7,352 nucleotides of DNA, from contig JAEWEX010000166.1 in NCBI GenBank assembly GCA_023389135.1, positions 1 through 7,352 of the forward strand, in the 5' to 3' direction. Position numbers and translations under genes: made by a program. Source of the stretch: Pseudomonadota bacterium. Lineage in GTDB: Bacteria > Pseudomonadota > Alphaproteobacteria > Rhizobiales > Methylopilaceae. Positions 5,735-7,352 of the stretch are shown in pieces. Each line of letters begins with the position of its first letter. Position 1 is the first letter of the stretch. The notes beneath the pieces were generated by a model. That model did no database searches and was not told the DNA's origin. It saw only the letters and a list, made by a program, of their open reading frames with translations.

Positions 5735-7249
5735 ATGGAGCCCATCCTTGCCGGCCTCGCAGATGCCATCACGCCGCTTTCCCTGCTTGCAATCGTCGTC
5801 GGAACGGTGGTCGGCGTCATCGTCGGGGTGCTGCCGGGCCTCGGATCGGTGGTCGGCATCACCATGGTGCTGCCGTTTACCTTCACCATGCCGCAGGTGC
5901 CCTCCATCGCGCTGATGCTGGGCGTCTATTGCGGCTCGGTCTATGGCGGCTCGATCACGGCCATCGTGCTCAACACGCCGGGCACGCCGCAGGCGGCGGC
6001 GACCGTCATCGAGGGCTATCCCATGGCCCGGCGCGGAGAGGCCGACCTGGCCATCGGCTGGGTGACGGCCGCCTCCACGCTCGGCGGCATCTTCTCGATC
6101 CTGGTGCTGATGATCGCCGCGCCCTACCTCGCGCGGTTCTCGCTCCAGTTCACACCCATCGAGTACTTTGCGCTCGGCGTGTTCGCGCTGACCTGCATCG
6201 CGAATGTTTCGCGCGGCAACATGGCCAAGGGATTGCTGTCCGGTCTTGCCGGGCTGGTGATCACCACGGTCGGCACCGACCCTGTAACCGGCGACATGCG
6301 CTTCACATTCGACGTCTTCGAGCTGTCGGCCGGCATCGAGCTGATCCCCGCCGTGGTCGGTCTGTTCGCGCTGGCGGAGATGTTCGTGCGCGCCGCGGAA
6401 CGCTGGACGCCCACCTCCACCGAGACGTTCCGCGTCGGCTTCCGCCTGCCGCCGCTCAGGGAATGGCGTTCGCGGATCGGCGTGCTGCTTCGCGCGTGCG
6501 CCATCGGCTCCTTCGTCGGCGCGCTGCCCGGGACGGGCGCCGCCACCGCCTCCTTCATCGCCTATTCGGAAGCCAAGCGGACCTCGAAGAACCGCGACAA
6601 GTTCGGAACGGGCGAACCCGACGGGCTGATCGCGCCCGAGGCCGCCAACAACGCCGTCACAGGCAGCGCGCTGGTGCCGACGCTGGCGCTCGGCGTGCCC
6701 GGCGACCCGGTGACGGCGGTCATGCTCGGCGCGCTGATCATCCAGGGCGTGACACCGGGGCCGCAGCTGTTCAGCCAGGAGATCGAGCTGGTCTATGCCA
6801 TCTTCATGGTGCTGCTGCTGGTCAATCTGGTGATGTTCGCCACCGGGGCGCTCGGGGCATCCCTCTTCACGCGGGTGCTGCGCATCCCGGAACCGCTGCT
6901 GATCGGCCTGGTGCTGGTGATCGCAATGATCGGGGCCTATGGCGTGCGCGGCAACATGCTGGACATCTGGGTCGCGCTCGGCGCCGGCGTGGTCGGGGCG
7001 GCGATGCGCTTTTCCGGCTTCCCCATTGCGCCCATGGTGATCGGAATGGTGCTCGGACCCATGATCGAGCAGTCGCTGCGGCAGGGGCTGCTGATCACGC
7101 GCGGCAACTTTCTCGCCTTTTTCGAGCGCCCCATCACGCTGGGCCTGACGCTGCTGACCATCGGCGTGCTGGTCTGGCCGCTGGTTCGGCACCTCATGGC
7201 CCGCCGGCAGGCTGGAACCTCCGCCTCAGGCCAGTCCGGAGAGGCGTGA
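5735..7249 (+). CDS. tctA: Tripartite tricarboxylate transporter large permease subunit TctA
   Basis: This 504-aa polytopic inner-membrane protein is the main translocation subunit, taking up the TctC-bound substrate with the cation gradient. The duplicated family signatures are intact: GVLPGLG at 31-37 and GALPGTG at 262-268. The long conserved block YGGSITAIVLNTPGTP is at 70-85, followed by GYPMARRGEADLA. The second half has APEAANNAV and LALGVPGDPV (317-325) with VTPGP soon after. Length is normal, with about a dozen hydrophobic stretches. The start ATG has GAGG (5723-5726), which overlaps the tctB stop. Its last 24 bases overlap the antisense end of the IclR-family gene, so the two genes converge tail to tail. 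No terminator is visible after it. Confidence 0.95.
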   Translation: MEPILAGLADAITPLSLLAIVVGTVVGVIVGVLPGLGSVVGITMVLPFTFTMPQVPSIALMLGVYCGSVYGGSITAIVLNTPGTPQAAATVIEGYPMARRGEADLAIGWVTAASTLGGIFSILVLMIAAPYLARFSLQFTPIEYFALGVFALTCIANVSRGNMAKGLLSGLAGLVITTVGTDPVTGDMRFTFDVFELSAGIELIPAVVGLFALAEMFVRAAERWTPTSTETFRVGFRLPPLREWRSRIGVLLRACAIGSFVGALPGTGAATASFIAYSEAKRTSKNRDKFGTGEPDGLIAPEAANNAVTGSALVPTLALGVPGDPVTAVMLGALIIQGVTPGPQLFSQEIELVYAIFMVLLLVNLVMFATGALGASLFTRVLRIPEPLLIGLVLVIAMIGAYGVRGNMLDIWVALGAGVVGAAMRFSGFPIAPMVIGMVLGPMIEQSLRQGLLITRGNFLAFFERPITLGLTLLTIGVLVWPLVRHLMARRQAGTSASGQSGEA

Positions 7250-7352
7250 CGAGATCGCCTGCGCCGCGGCCAGCAGCCGTGGCGCGAATTCCCCGACCAG
7301 CCGCTCGCGGGACAGGTTCGAGGCCAGCCCGCCGAGGCTGAGCGTGTAGATC
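7226..7352 (-). CDS. IclR-family transcriptional regulator, C-terminal end (partial)
   Basis: Only the last 41 residues are in the window; the gene continues beyond the right edge. The minus-strand frame reads IYTLSLGGLASNLSRERLVG, then EFAPRLLAAAQAISSRLSGL, then A, followed by TGA (7228-7226). This matches the end of the IclR ligand-binding domain, where a strand of the type AISIxGP/GL is followed by a short turn with R and the terminal helix (LxxxAxxISxRLG). The helix-turn-helix is not visible. As the only regulator next to the TTT/SDR locus, it probably controls the divergent 4089-4200 region in response to the transported compound or a metabolite. It overlaps tctA by 24 bp in convergent orientation. 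The family call rests on a short tail. Confidence 0.75.
   Translation of the reverse strand, partial: IYTLSLGGLASNLSRERLVGEFAPRLLAAAQAISSRLSGLA

Noticed and set aside
4195..5907. Minus-strand open frame of 570 codons antisense to tctC-tctB
   Set aside because: It is rich in H, D, G, R and Q, as expected for the antisense of GC-rich coding DNA. The plus strand holds clear TctC and TctB motifs.
5714..7192. Minus-strand open frame of 492 codons antisense to tctA
   Set aside because: Same shadow composition. TctA signatures are intact on the plus strand.
1..7352. tRNA, rRNA, riboswitch or replication origin
   Set aside because: On reading through both strands I saw no cloverleaf, rRNA-like segment, known riboswitch core or iteron cluster. 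Small unstructured RNAs cannot be excluded by eye.

Overview
The window comes from a GC-rich bacterium, most likely an alphaproteobacterium. The support is strong G/C third-position bias across the 2356-7352 gene cluster, CCCTCACCC...CCCTCTCCC palindromic repeats of a kind common in alphaproteobacterial intergenic DNA, and a tripartite tricarboxylate transporter (TTT) locus with SDR enzymes and an IclR regulator. This taxonomic call is inference from style, not from a marker gene.

Left part (1-902): two nearly identical ~170 bp blocks (1-170 and 216-386), each made of two hairpin-forming REP-like palindromes in inverted orientation (REPIN/BIME-like). Directly abutting the second block is a short, broken, minus-strand remnant of an IS5-family transposase (389-616). 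No intact gene is visible before 903.

Middle part (845-2230): a compact two-gene unit with its own promoter-like boxes and a 15-bp palindrome between the -10 box and the first start codon. The first gene encodes a 170-aa protein with a MerR-type helix-turn-helix. The second, starting at a GTG that overlaps the first gene's TGA, encodes a 272-aa protein of no recognised function whose HYT...GL segment recalls the start of ADP-ribosyltransferase-type folds. Layout, setting next to mobile debris and apparently lower GC suggest an accessory, possibly toxin-antitoxin-like or defence-like module. This is the most interesting part of the window and is unproven. A long symmetrical hairpin (2316-2355) separates it from the converging genes to the right.

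Right part (2356-7352): a catabolic/uptake locus. On the minus strand, a classical SDR oxidoreductase (3279-4088) and an extended-SDR NAD-dependent epimerase/dehydratase (2356-3282) overlap by ATGA. Divergent from them on the plus strand is a complete TTT transporter in the order TctC (periplasmic binding protein), TctB (small membrane subunit), TctA (large membrane subunit). The 112-bp divergent intergenic region carries GGAAC-type repeats that could be operators. A minus-strand IclR-family regulator enters from the right edge; only its last 41 residues are present and its 3' end overlaps the end of tctA. The likely logic is that an organic or sugar acid is captured by TctC, imported by TctAB with the cation gradient, and oxidised or isomerised by the two SDR enzymes, with the IclR protein sensing the substrate or a product. 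The substrate cannot be read from the sequence.
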